Origin: Gossypium raimondii | Lineage: Eukaryota; Streptophyta; Magnoliopsida; Malvales; Malvaceae | Assembly (NCBI RefSeq): GCF_025698545.1 | Contig: NC_068570.1 | Span: forward strand, 310,001-374,000 | Direction: 5' to 3' | DNA length: 64,000 nt | Part shown: positions 53,231-64,000 of the stretch, in pieces | Numbering within the stretch: the first letter of the stretch is position 1 | Layout of the letters: each line of letters opens with the position of its first letter | The notes under the pieces: model-generated | Databases searched by the model: none | Told to the model about the DNA's origin: nothing | What the model saw: the letters and a program-made list of their open reading frames with translations, nothing else | Program-made: the position numbers and the translations under genes

Positions 53231-55031
53231 AACTATACATTAACTTTGGTCAAATGTGCAATGATGTATATAAATTTTTTACAATTTTATACATGATTTT
53301 TATTCAATTTTCACAAATCAATAACATTATTATCAATATAAAACTATTTCACATGTATACATATTGCATATACATATAATTATATTTATCTAATATAAAT
53401 ATGTATAGTTGACTAAAACTCAAGTTTATATATATATACACATTTGAATTACAATTAAAATTTCTTATATATAATTTTACCAAGTTATAATTCATATATA
53501 AATTACACATTAAATCAACATTCACATATATATATATATATAAGTTTAAGATTTATCATACACGTCATACCCCAATCAATATTTTCGTGCTATTTCCATA
53601 TATAATTATTTGATTGCGCTATTTCCCCATTTTTTATTGTTTTAAAAACTCAAATTTAATATCAATAAATAAACCTATTGAAATTTTAAAATAATAGAAT
53701 TTAAATATTGTAAAAAAGTATTTATAGATATCTACCCCATTTGTACTTTTCGAGCAAAAGCATCAAAAGCCACATGGTGGAAATACTATAATATTACCGC
53801 AAATTTCTGCAATAATAAGCTGAGTTATTGCTTTTCAACTTCCCAAAGCAATGGTTGAGACCTCAAAATGCATACCCAATCTTGAAAACAGCGCAATTCC
53901 CATGGCCTTTTACTCCACAACTCGTATTGCATTTTGTAAAAATAAATAAATTACTAAAGAATTTCATTTATTTTATTGTTGAAATATGAAGTGTATGACA
54001 AAATAATCAGAAAGTTACATGTGACATGTAATGTGTATATTTTTCTGATGTATTTGACCAAATTTTAATGGTATAAATTGATAAAATTTTTAATAAAATT
54101 ACCTATTTGCTCTTTATTCTTACCTATATAAATTAATTTATCATTTTTAAATAAAGCGGACAAAATGTAAATATATTTCTAATACAATGGTCTTTATGAT
54201 ACTTCTACCAATACGCTTCAAATCACCTTTAATTTTCTATTTTTATCTAAATGAATTTAGTCATTTTAATTTTGGATTTTAAAATTGTAATTTTAATTAA
54301 TAATGATTTTAAAATTCTTTTGTTGAATTCGAGTTGTTTATAATGTTATTTTTTGGGTTAAATTCTAGAAAATAAAAACAAGAAGAATTTATTGAGAATA
54401 AAAAGGAGGAGAAGGCTTGAGTGACGATTCAAGGGTGGCATGCAGAGGGCTGTGAGCTGGGTGGTGTGGTGTCTTTGATCTAGGTATTTTAGGTGAAAGG
54501 AGCCAAATGAGAAGAAAAGGAAGGAACCTATTCCTCTAGGCTAGAGCGAAGTATTTATAAGTGTAAGTGAACTTCTCTTAATTTGGGATTTTAATATGTC
54601 CCATCATGATCGAATTTAGGTGAGCGACAATGGATAGAGATAGATAACGTGAGATCCATGTGCATGTGAATCTTGCAAGAAAAGGTCTAACACTTGTGAC
54701 TGACGAGGTAAGCTAAAAAAGTTCATTTGTGTCCAGTATATGTGCTTCATTTTCATTATATCATCTATACTCAGGATTGATGACTAGTTTTTTTTTTTTT
54801 TATTAATGTGGTTTCTAGTGATGGATCCTATGTTCTATGCTTTAATTTGATTTAGAAGTTGGATTCAACTCTGATTTAAATTTGGTTAACTAAGTTGAAT
54901 ATAATTAGCATGAAAAAAATGTAAATCAGCATACTAAAGTACAAAACTGTGTTTCTAAAATTTCTATTGTAAACCATTGATAAGAAGAACAATGCCAATT
55001 GCCAACTATAATACAAATGTTAGTCGATCTC
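53231..55031. other. Gene-free region downstream of the secreted LRR gene
   Basis: AT-rich sequence with a degenerate family A MITE (53925-54215). The GC-richer stretch at 54400-54700 has no recognisable protein. The last part is expected to hold the LRR gene's 3' UTR. Confidence 0.5.
53925..54215. mobile_element. Foldback MITE, family A copy 6 (degenerate)
   Basis: Starts near 'gtattgcattttgtaaaa' and ends 'atttctaatacaatggtctt'. The centre is 'gttacatgtgacatgtaatg'. Ends are eroded. Confidence 0.55.
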
Positions 55032-56291
55032 TTAAGGAATTGTAGGACCGAAGCTCTTACAATCCACCGCCGATTTCTGATCCCTGCCGCGGCAGAAGAA
55101 GAAGGCATCAGGGCACCGATACAAGCAATTATCTGCCAGGCTGACGTCAGCAGAACCCGGTTTAAGACCCAACAACGGCCCCGGAATCGGTCCGACCAAG
55201 TAATTCCCACCGAGCAACAGCCTCTCGAAAGACGACGTATTGTCATTCCCGGCAACAGCAGCTTTCACGGCGTACTGAGCCGGTATCATCCCCGTGAACT
55301 CATTACGTTCCAAAGACAAAGCCGTCAGCTTCGGCATCGACGCCATGAAAGTCGGCAACAAACCTCGAAGCTTATTGTAGCTTAAATCGAGAGCTATCAA
55401 GTTGCTGTTTAAAGTTATGTCGACCGCCGGTACTTGTAATGACGAGAACTCGTTGTAAGAAAGCGTGAGTTGTTCCAAGGACGGATGCCGGAACAAAACT
55501 GACGGTACGGTGCCGGCAAACATGTTGTGACTGAGATCCAAGACTTGTAAGAACCTGACCTTATCGATGTCATGGGGAATATTTCCATTTAATTTATTGT
55601 TCCTCATCGAAAGCTCAACAAGCGATAATGGCAACGTCGACGGAACTCCACCGGAGATATTATTATCACTTACATCGATAAAGTAAAGATTTTTAAGTGA
55701 ACCCAAATCGGGAAACTCGCCGGAGATGCAATTCCGTTGGATCTCGAGTCGTTTCAGCTTTGTTAAGTTGTTGAAACTTGAAGGAATAGCTCCATGGAGA
55801 CGATTGTTATCTAAGTAAAGTTCTTCAAGCTGATGAAGTGAGCCAAGAACGGAAGGTATTTCGCCGGCGAATGAGTTGCCAGACAAACCGAGTCGACGCA
55901 AACGAGTTAAATTCGAGAACTCGTTCGGAACCAACCCGGAAAACGAATTATCTGATATATCCAACGTGTTCAAATAACGAAGATGGTCCCATGGAACTGA
56001 AGTGAGTGAACCAGAGTAACCAACAGGATCAATGGTGATTTCAGTGACTCGGACCAAACCTGAAATGACTCTGTCACACCTGAGTCCGCAAGTGAAATGA
56101 TCGGTGAAGATGTTATCACATGGGTCTATGGTGAAATCCCATGAACTTAAACAAGATCCGGGTGTAATGGAACGAGGGTCGACGCCATTTTTGAGAGCAT
56201 TGAGTGCTTTTATATCAGCTGGATGTGTTTTGGAATTTGCAGAAAAGAACAGCTTTGTGAATATGAACATGAAAACAATAGGTTTAAACAT
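55032..56291 (-). CDS. Secreted leucine-rich-repeat protein without kinase domain
   Basis: An intronless 419-residue ORF. A signal peptide (about 1-20, hydrophobic FMFIFTKLFFSA) is followed by a Cys-containing LRR N-terminal region (DIKALNALKNGV, then DPCDNIFTDHFTCGLRCD), about ten plant-type LRRs (for example LYLDNNRLHGAIPSSFNNLT), and a Cys-rich C-terminal cap (CLYRCPDAFFFCRGRDQ). There is no transmembrane helix, GPI-like tail or kinase, so the product is probably apoplastic or wall-associated. Plants have a family of such LRR proteins, with roles mostly unknown. It resembles LRR-RLP ectodomains more than polygalacturonase inhibitors. The start at 56291 is the only ATG before the signal peptide. 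The purine-rich 5' flank and (TATG)n sequence near 56380 are probably promoter. Confidence 0.92.
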   Translation of the reverse strand: MFKPIVFMFIFTKLFFSANSKTHPADIKALNALKNGVDPRSITPGSCLSSWDFTIDPCDNIFTDHFTCGLRCDRVISGLVRVTEITIDPVGYSGSLTSVPWDHLRYLNTLDISDNSFSGLVPNEFSNLTRLRRLGLSGNSFAGEIPSVLGSLHQLEELYLDNNRLHGAIPSSFNNLTKLKRLEIQRNCISGEFPDLGSLKNLYFIDVSDNNISGGVPSTLPLSLVELSMRNNKLNGNIPHDIDKVRFLQVLDLSHNMFAGTVPSVLFRHPSLEQLTLSYNEFSSLQVPAVDITLNSNLIALDLSYNKLRGLLPTFMASMPKLTALSLERNEFTGMIPAQYAVKAAVAGNDNTSSFERLLLGGNYLVGPIPGPLLGLKPGSADVSLADNCLYRCPDAFFFCRGRDQKSAVDCKSFGPTIP

Positions 56292-57181
56292 CTTTTTTTG
56301 GATCTGAGGTTGAAGAAGGGAAACTGGGAAAAATGGAGAGGTTTTGATTGTACCGTACGGCTATTGTCTGTGTGTATATATATGTATATATGTGTAAATA
56401 TTATATTGTATGAACAATCTTCTTCAAGATTCGAAAGTAACGGTTGATACTGAGTGTATCAGTATATACTAAATATATTATTTTGGTGAATCTCATGTCA
56501 TGTGCACGCCTGAGTTTACGATTTGTGATTTGAACATGGTAAGATCTTGTAGGGTCTCACACTTAGGGGATTGGTTCTGGTTAGGGTCAATATGAATACA
56601 ATTAATTTTATTCCGGTTAATTTGAGTTTTAAAGTTTTTTTATTTTGTTGATAAGTAGAATCAATTAGGAGGTTGAAATGATGGAGATGACGACGGTTCA
56701 TCTTGGTTTAGGGTGCAGAGTCTTAGTACATGGGGGTGGTGAAGAGAGTTTAGAGTGAGAATCATTGGGGAAGAAGGTTCTAAATGTTTGGATGACTCAA
56801 TGATCTTGTGAGTGGGTTTATATATGGGAGACAAATCTTGAGGTTACTTATGGTAGAGTCACAATCTGTCTCTTTTTAGTAGCGGTAAGGTGACATTTTA
56901 GGTGATCAATGAGCTCAAGGTTCTATGAGTTTGTCACTTCACTGCTCGATGCTTGAGATTCGCTTAGTGTGAAGTTCATCTAACGAGGACACGTGTATAG
57001 CATGAAGTTCACCTTTTAGGGACACGTGTAGGGGACTCATGGAGGTAGTATAACAGTTATATTTTGACTTCAGATCATTTCTAATTTAATTAATTGTACT
57101 CTAGTCATTGTAAATCCTCTTTGTTCATAAAGCACAGAGCTTTAACAAAGGGCTCACAAGCTTACCCTTTTTTCAGCCACG
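56292..57181. other. Intergenic region between the LRR gene and the FHA remnant
   Basis: The first 150 bases should contain the LRR gene promoter and 5' UTR. 56660-57010 is GC-richer with two near copies of 'ggacacgtgta' (56989 and 57019, each following 'gtgaagttca' or 'atgaagttca'), a short direct duplication. No gene is recognised. Confidence 0.45.
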
Positions 57182-57599
57182 CTATTCAAATACTGCTTCA
57201 CACGTCTGGTTGGTCTCGAAGATCAACGAGATTCCCCTTATCTGCAAAATCATCGTTAACAGCTCAACAATTGTTGACGAACTCGAAAAAAAAAGGTCTG
57301 CAGCATCAAAATATGCATGTCACAATGTTCGATACATGTTACCGCATATATTTACGAAAGGAAGATGAAAATAGTACCTGAATCAAACATCCAGAATTTA
57401 GACTTGGGCTATGCCCAGGAGCTACTTCACTGTTTATCGATATCGAACATTTGCCGAGGTTTTTAAGATGGAAAGATCCATCTTCTTCCATGTTGATTAT
57501 TGCCTATTACATGTTAATAGGCAAAACATTCAAATGATATATAGCTATTTATAGGAATAATGACTTGACTATACATGCATATGTACATACACACATAAG

Positions 57600-57965
57600 T
57601 ATCACGAAAATTCTTGTATTAGGAGTCAGATTGTATTTTGCTCTCTCTTCTAAAAAAAATGTGTAAATTAGTCTTTGTACGTTACTATAAGAGTAAATTG
57701 ATCTTTTCTTTTAAAAATTTCATTCATATTATACTATTAAAAATTAACGTGACTAATGGAATAATCAGACGGTAATAGATGACGTGCCATTTGTACCTGA
57801 CATACAAAAACCAGTTTTTAAATGTGGAAATAAATGAAATTTTTAACAAAAAGCCCCGTTTGTTCTTTAATCTAAGGTACATAAATTAATTTACCCATTT
57901 TTTAAATAAAAAGAACAAAATATAATCTGACTCCTAATATAAGAGTCTCTATGGTAATTTTACTA
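57600..57965. mobile_element. Foldback MITE, family A copy 7 (intron of FHA remnant)
   Basis: Both arms are complete, from 'ttaggagtcagattgtattt' to 'aatataatctgactcctaat'. It is followed directly by a (TA)n tract. Confidence 0.8.
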
Positions 57966-57967
57966 TA

Positions 57968-58013
<46 letters not shown>
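57966..58013. repeat. (TA)n microsatellite
   Basis: About 23 consecutive TA dinucleotides next to the family A MITE, a likely length-variable locus. Confidence 0.95.
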
Positions 58014-58187
58014 ACATGGCAAATCTTACGTGCTGCCTTGACACATTGTTAGCACATCCTTGTCTTCCTAAGTCAATGTCAACAATGAAATTTTCTTTTG
58101 TTCTACCAAGTAAAATCTACACAATCAAAAAGCTTAAAGTATTAAAGAAAATTTAATCCATCAAAATTATAATATGCAAAATTACAA

Positions 58188-58525
58188 TGCTTTTATATTA
58201 GGAGTTGGATTACATTTTGTCTCTTTTATTTAAAAATAAGTAAATTAGTTCATGTACATTAGCTTTAAGAGCAAACTGGTCTTTTTGTTAAAAATTTCAT
58301 CCATTTCTACTATTAAAAATTGGTTCTTATACGTCACCATAAAGTATATGTGAATTAAGTCATGTCAGTTTTTAACAATAGATTTAGATGAAATTTTTAA
58401 CAAAAATGTCCAATTTCCTCTTTGATCTGACATACAAAGATTAATTTGCCCATATTTTGAGTAAAGAGAAAAAAATACAATTTGACTTCTAATATAGGAA
58501 CCTCCATAATAGTTTTACCCTATAA
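58188..58525. mobile_element. Foldback MITE, family A copy 8 (intron of FHA remnant)
   Basis: Arms 'ttaggagttggattacattt' near 58199 and 'caatttgacttctaatatag' near 58479. It lies between the 58030-58116 and 58759-58944 exons, only about 170 bases from copy 7 across one exon and the TA tract. Confidence 0.8.
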
Positions 58526-59849
58526 TATCTCATATTTGCTCAGACTGTTCATTTTTAATGAAGTACCTATGTTCGGCACACGGATATAGGTATATAAGCT
58601 CCAAATATCATCCAAATACATGAAAAAACTTAGAAAAGACTAATCATACCCGTTTCATATACATTTCCGCATTATAACATGGCAGTGTTTAGAAAATAGC
58701 ATTCATATTGGAAAAGGCAGCATTAATGAGAATGGTAATTGGTACAAGGATAGAATACCTGATGCTTCTTAATATAATAATGATTGGAATGACGGTCGTA
58801 TAAAATAGCAAAGGCTCCATTGGATGCAATGGCCCTTTGCATGTAAGAATTGGGACCCTGCTCTCTCCTTATAGTTGCTCTTTTACTATCTTCGTGCTGA
58901 TATCTAGCGACTGCACGGAGAGAAGGAAATATTGGATTCTTCATCTACAAGTCAACATTTGAGATTAAAGCAAAGATCGAATTTATGTGAATTTATATTA
59001 CTTTCCCAGTCACATAAATCTTGGTCATCTGGATCCAAGTCCATATCAGGGATCTGTTAAAAAACACATGAATAAAATTAGGATCAAATAATGATGACAA
59101 TAATTAAAGTGACATGATCAGTAATAGTTGATGGCATACCAATACCATTGCCTCGACATCTGAGAAATAAGGAACATCTTCATCACTTTCAATAAGTAAC
59201 TCTTCTGCTTCTGGTGGTGGATGATCAACAATCGTGCGTAAAGCATCCACTTCTTGTTTAATTGGAGAAGGATTCACCTGTGGCAAACTGTTGTGGCTAT
59301 TGGATGAACCATTGGATACAAAACTATCACCTTCAGGGGGCTACAGCCGCTACACACGGCAAATCCTCACGATCTTTTACGTGTGCAAATAAAGGATATT
59401 GTCGGGTTTTTCATGTCCAGTTAAGGAAACTGCCATTGTTTTGTAGCTGTTTGGAGAAGATAACATCTTCATTGCATGGAATTTCTCGGTCTTCACTGTT
59501 TAAAGTGCAAGGCTCATCCAAATTGCAAGACCCCGCAACTTCATATGATTCTCCAGGGCCTGAATCTTGAGTTTCAATTGTTATTGTTTCGGTCATCTGA
59601 TCTTGATAACTGTTATTTGGTGAACTTGCCAAAAGTGAACTCAAACCATCAAAGAAAGACTTATGATCAATCACATCTTTTATATCAACATCCAAGAAAA
59701 AAGGTTCATCATTCATAAGTGCATGGGTTATTTCCATCAAATAACCTTCCATATCAGCTGTTGCTTAACCATACCTGATATACTGTAAATTTAATTTAAT
59801 TTTGGTTTAGGTGTAAGAAGCACCATGGCGTGTAAGGTGTCTAATAGAA

Positions 59850-60125
59850 AATCTCAATTGATAGAATCAAAAGCTTTCCTTCACTATCTCTTGTGATAGT
59901 AGCACATTATCTATGATGCTCCTACCTTCTTGTAAAGGAACACTGGCTGTCACTTATGTGCAAAAAGCAGTAAGTTTTGCAATCTATTGGCAATTACCTT
60001 GGTAATACATTTGTTAACCACGGAGCAAGACGAATTGGTCTATAGTTTGTTATTCTCATTGGGACAAGTACCACAATAGTTAAGTTGAATGCATGGAGAA
60101 GCTTACCGGTTTGAAAGAAATGGCT
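59850..60125 (-). pseudogene. LINE (non-LTR retrotransposon) reverse-transcriptase fragment
   Basis: Minus-strand translation in shifting frames gives pieces of a plant LINE reverse transcriptase: NYRPIR (about 60030-60047), then KVIANRLQNLL, then GRSIIDNVLLSQEIV (about 59878-59922). The order and spacing match the conserved RT blocks that read NYRPISL, ANRL and GR.I.DN.L in intact elements. At least two frameshifts and a stop are present. It lies about 100 bases beyond the truncated 5' end of the FHA remnant, in the same orientation. Confidence 0.75.
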
Positions 60126-60715
60126 CATAGTGGCAATTATATATTCTTTAATTAATATTTTCTTGATGAATTTTATAATCTTCCATAATTATTTGCTCGA
60201 AAGGGCTAAATTGAATGGCATAATAATATTATTATATCAGCTACCAACCCAATAAAATTTATATAATTATACCACTTGAAGGGCCTAATAGTTTTAAATA
60301 TTGGAGGATTATACTATAAATATTATTAAAAACAAAATAAGTACCAACGAATCTTTTAAGTGTATTAAAATTTATATAATTATAAATGATCAAAATATCA
60401 AATTTACAAGACTTTATTTCTGCAAATATAACTCGTAGCTAGATTCCATTAGGCAACATTGGACCTATCGCTAAAGGCCCAATTTCTTCAAAGTTCTTCC
60501 ATTTTAAACTTGATTTTGCCCAAACATGCCCAAAACTTCTATTGGGAACAAATTTCGGACTCCAACTTGAACCCGCCTATTTACCTATTTCCTTTGTCTA
60601 AATAATTCGTTTCACTTTTTAATAAAAAAAATTAAATATAATTTTATGTTTTTATAACTAAAATCAAATAATAATATTTTAAAATTATTTCATTTAAATT
60701 CATTTTTTTAAATTG
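60126..60715. other. AT-rich intergenic DNA
   Basis: No gene or clear repeat is visible. Confidence 0.5.
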
Positions 60716-61435
60716 ATCCAAAAAATTGATTAATTAAAAAAATGACCTAGACGTAAAATCTTATATGAAAATGACCCGTTTCATACCGTGCACACCGGTG
60801 CCGCCATTCTCATTGGCAGCACCACTCTGTCATCATTGAGCAATCATTAGATTTAAATATATATTTTTTGGGTGTCGCCAGATAAATTGGTGGCAATATT
60901 AGACTGAAGTGTAATTATCTAAAACATTCAGGAACCTGATGAAGTAATTACCCTTTTTAGATTGGCTGAAAAAAGGGTGTCACCTGATGGTATGGTGACA
61001 CCAAATTAAATGCTTTTCAAATTTTTGGTCTACTTGTATGTTAAATTTGTCCCTTTTTAAATTAAATTTAAATAACACATAAAAATATAAGAATAACAAA
61101 AATAAACTCTTCTTGTTTTTTTTTTAAATAAACTTAAAAAATATATAAAATTTTTATTTAAATTACCCAAATATATCCCTAAAACTTTTTCTTAAGTTTA
61201 CTCAAAAAGGAAATTACTTCATCAAGTCCCTGAACGTTTTACATAATCACACTCCAATCCAGTACCATCAATTTATCTGACGACACCCAAAAAATTATTT
61301 TCTAAAAAGCTAATGATTGCTCAGTGATGACGAGGTGGTGGGAATGGCGACACCGATGTGCACCAGAAAAAATGGGTCATTTACGTACATAATTTTTAAG
61401 TTGAATCATTTTAATAATTAATCGAAAAATTTATG
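60716..61435. mobile_element. Long-TIR element (about 720 bp)
   Basis: The outer arms, about 230 bp each, are inverse copies. For example 'gagcaatcattag' (60839-60851) pairs with 'ctaatgattgctc' (61309-61321), and 'gatgaagtaattaccc' (60938) pairs with 'ggaaattacttcatc' (61210). The 240-bp centre holds a second palindrome ('ggtgtcacc' and 'ggtgacacc' near 60978-61000). No transposase is present. The exact ends and target duplication could not be set. Confidence 0.75.
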
Positions 61436-63408
61436 TTACTTCTAAAAAAACTATTAAATTCTGATCAAACCTAACCAACTCGAGATAAGTTTATGAGCCC
61501 CAATTACCCTACAATAATTTGAGTGTTGCTTTAAAGGAATCATGGTAGTAGTATCAACCTTTTCAAAAAATGGAAAATGAAAAAAAAAAAAAAGGAATAA
61601 TTTGAGTGTTTCGGGAGAAATACGGAAATTTTTGTTGTTCCTCTTTTCTTTTATGAGGATCCCTTGTTAATAGCTAAAGAGGGCTTTTAGGTTTGTGTGA
61701 AAAAAAAAAGTTAGTTCTTTCGAGACAATTATATTGTGTAAAATCACTACTTGTAAATTAGTTTTTTTTTTCGGTTAAAAATTCATTCATTTTTATTGTT
61801 AAAAAGTAGTTACCATACGTCAACATGAGTACATATGATACAACACGTGTAAATAATTGATTATTTCGTCAGTCATGTTAATTTTTAACCAGAGAAATGG
61901 ATGAAAATTTTGACAATAGTTATTTTCTTTTGATCTATCGTATAGAGACTAATTTATTTATTTTTTTGAGTAAAAGAAATCAAATGTAATCTAACTCCTA
62001 ATATAGAAATTTCCATGATACTTTTACCAACAAAATCCAGAAATAAAACATTGAATATTTTGTAAATTTTTAATGATATAAGCGAAGTTAAAATAATATT
62101 TTTTTTACTACACCCTTATTGAGGAGAAGTTGAGCATGTCAAATGGTAGCATTATCACCTATAAAAGTTTTATAATTTTTAGAGCATAGGGTTTGAATCC
62201 ATCATGTGCAATCAAATTTGGTTTGTTTTGTTAGGCATTCGTTAAAGGATTTTCACTTTGTGAATTTGTAAAAATAAAATTTAAATCGAGGGCAATATTA
62301 AATATGTAAAAGAATTTATTAACTCTTAATAAAAAACACTTCATCGACTTTATTTGGCAAAATCAACTAACCCTTAACAAGTTTAAAGGCATTTATTTCT
62401 CCTTCCTAATTCTATTTGTGAAGTCTTGAAAATTTTTAAGTTGATGTATCAAAATTATCTTCTTAAAAAGGGAGAAAACCTAATGCACCCCTATGGATAA
62501 ATCATCTCAATCATGTCCATCACATGCAAAAAGCCCAGTGGGTCCACTCTAACCCTATCCCTCATCCCCCATGTCTCTCTTTCTCTTTGTTTACAAAGGC
62601 CGAAGTGGGGGACCATGGCATATTAATCTGAAGTTTACCAAGTCTCCCCTACGGCCCAAAATGATAGAATTGTACGTCTTTTGTGAAACTACATTTTAAA
62701 TTATCAATAGACAATATTATAATATGTTCTTTTTCGGATAAGTATATATGTATTTAGTGAAAAAAAAATTACATCAATTGAGAAGGAATTTCACTAGCTA
62801 TATCTTGATGAAAAAACTCCAAGACCTCACTCCAAGGTACATAAAAAATTTGTAGACTTGATTTCTAAACTAGACATAAGCTAAATTTTTTACCTTTGCC
62901 ACATGCCGGATTCACCGGTGCCCTTTAGATTGCATAGTTCTTTGGACCCTTCTAAACATTGTGACACATGAATCTTCCATCCCTTTATCGATTAAAGCCT
63001 TAATCACTTCTAAAATATATTAAATTAAATCAATAAACTTCAATTATTAATAAATTAAGTCGCTTATGTTAATCTTATTAAATATTAACTTAAATTCATA
63101 CATGACTTAATTTTAGAGTCTCACTAAAGACAAATTTTAAAAAATTTTGTGGACAAAACCATATGCTTTCTTTTTAAAAATGAATCTTATAATGCAAATA
63201 TGACCCTAAGCATGTTAAGTTGGGTTTTTTTTAAATTTTAAATTTACAAGTTACAACTATATTAATGGTTACTGTTAGAATAAATTATTATAAGTACTGA
63301 ACTGAATAATTCATTTAACTTAAGATAACTCGCACACATGATTTAAAAAAATGAGACTCAAGCATGAGTGATCAAGATTTGAAGGCCTCAAATGATATGG
63401 TTTCTTTT
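61436..63408. other. Gene-free region
   Basis: Contains a family A MITE (61725-62030). 62480-62670 is GC-richer unique sequence with pyrimidine tracts ('catgtctctctttctctttg'), possibly regulatory, but no adjoining gene is seen. The rest is AT-rich filler. Confidence 0.5.
61725..62030. mobile_element. Foldback MITE, family A copy 9
   Basis: The right arm is complete ('aatctaactcctaatataga'). The left arm lacks its outermost part. The centre reads 'gatacaacacgtgtaaataa'. Confidence 0.65.
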
Positions 63409-63735
63409 GGGTAAATTACACTCATGATCAATAAACTATTAGTAAATTTATGTTGTGTTCACTCAACTTCAAAAGGTTACAAAATTGTTACTAAACTATT
63501 TGAAAGTTTTCATTTAAGTTACTGAGCTGATTAAATCATTGTTGTATGGCCTCCTATATTCACATCGCCTGCACCAATCGAAAGCATTCATTCTCATTCC
63601 CCTTCTTTTCTACAATTTAGTTTCTTTCCTAATATCTAACATTGACCATCAGATCAATTTAGATATAAAAGCTTTCTTTTTTTTATCGATGAGTACTGAT
63701 TCATCATACTGATCACTCAAGTTTAATCGAGGATG
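63409..63735. mobile_element. Family C MITE, one-armed copy
   Basis: Begins GGGTAAATTACACTCATGATC, with the arm continuing 'caaaaggttacaaaattgtt'. The interior ('cattgaccatcagatcaatt') is inverted relative to the copies at 39823 and 45573 and matches the B-box intron copy. The far arm is absent. Confidence 0.65.
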
Positions 63736-63879
63736 TAATAAGAAATTTAAGTTGAGAGTAGGTGCTATTGATAAAGGCTATAAATCTATATTACATCCCC
63801 ACCCATTGCACTTTAAAAATCTTCACCTAAATTGGACCAAGTGTCTCCTCCGGCCATCCTTTTTGGTTGAGCTTGGGCG

Positions 63880-64000
63880 GCTTTTGTTAGGGCTATATAT
63901 ATGCATATATAGGGTAGGGCTCAGCTCTGATTTATTCTAACTGAAGGAGAGACAGACACCTTTCTCTATATCTGAGAGGACCCCTACATGTGTGAGGTTC
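63880..64000 (+). promoter_or_regulatory. Possible promoter or 5' leader at the right edge
   Basis: A TATA-rich stretch (GCTATATATATGCATATATAG, 63891-63911) is followed by GC-richer sequence with a short stem-like 'gggtagggctcagctctg'. This could be a plus-strand core promoter with a transcript leaving the window. No start codon context or product is visible, so this is weak. Confidence 0.25.

Larger units (their letters stand above)
57182..59757 (-). pseudogene. Truncated MCRS1/EMB1967-like FHA-domain gene remnant
   Basis: Recognisable exons on the minus strand are about 59146-59757, about 59005-59053, 58759-58944, 58030-58116, 57378-57503 and 57182-57241. They encode the C-terminal part of a microspherule-protein-1-like factor: VDALRTIVDHPPPEAEELL, RYQHEDSKRA, SYMQRAIAS.GAFAILY, and the FHA segments ILLGRTKENFIVDIDLG and MEEDGSFHLKNLG. 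The N-terminal half (MCRS_N region) is missing. The first exon has stop codons and a frame change between about 59270 and 59420. The last exon is shifted just after FETNQT, so a TAG truncates the conserved tail. In contrast, the FHA exons keep frame and splice sites. Two family A MITEs sit in its introns. Confidence 0.85.

Noticed and set aside
57094-57381. 95-codon plus-strand ORF
   Set aside because: Antisense to the last two exons of the FHA remnant and without its own homology.

Overview
The window is nuclear DNA of a flowering plant. It has AT-rich intergenic sequence, many short introns with GT/AG borders, plant-only gene families, and a dense load of small foldback transposons (MITEs). 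The style of the recurring repeats (phrases such as 'ggagttagattgcattttg' and 'agtaagtttacgt') and the protein sequences suggest a Malvaceae genome, most likely cotton (Gossypium). That is recall, not a database result. Exon coordinates were worked out by hand from splice sites and reading frame and could be off by 1-2 bases.

Layout. Positions 1-560 look like the promoter and 5' leader of a gene running off the left edge. At 1109-5842 (-) is a 13-exon WD40 gene, the DSE1 orthologue. It is divergent from a three-exon V-ATPase proteolipid gene, VHA-c, at 7071-10003 (+). VHA-c intron 2 has grown by tandem duplication of its own 3' splice-site region. A Mutator-like non-autonomous element lies at 12667-13949. 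At 14644-18000 (-) is an intronless 1118-residue LRR receptor kinase of the MUSTACHES type with a degenerate kinase. A 2-kb copy of the 3' half of DSE1 sits at about 21195-23200 and is a broken pseudogene. A 12-exon kinesin-7 gene occupies 24682-29716 (-), with a tandemly repeated 5' leader at 29825-31000 and an MSA-like mitotic promoter motif near 31260.

The right half is gene-poor. It holds a small putative secreted-peptide precursor with a C-terminal Asp-Tyr-Gly motif (35025-35315, +), a double B-box zinc-finger gene (38130-39576, -), a secreted kinase-less LRR protein (55032-56291, -), and a truncated, frameshifted remnant of an MCRS1/EMB1967-like FHA gene (57182-59757, -) with a LINE reverse-transcriptase fragment at its truncated end. 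The rest is mostly transposon-derived: at least nine copies of one foldback family (called A here), several copies of families B-E, a hAT-type MITE, a long-TIR element, and an LTR-like insertion that splits an older MITE.

The genes do not form an operon or an evident pathway, which is normal for a plant chromosome. Individual roles are plasmodesmal and embryo regulation (DSE1), vacuolar acidification (VHA-c), receptor signalling (MUS), mitosis or cytokinesis (kinesin-7) and light or hormone transcriptional control (B-box). The most novel candidates are the DYG peptide precursor and the repeated splice-site cassettes in VHA-c and in the kinesin leader.
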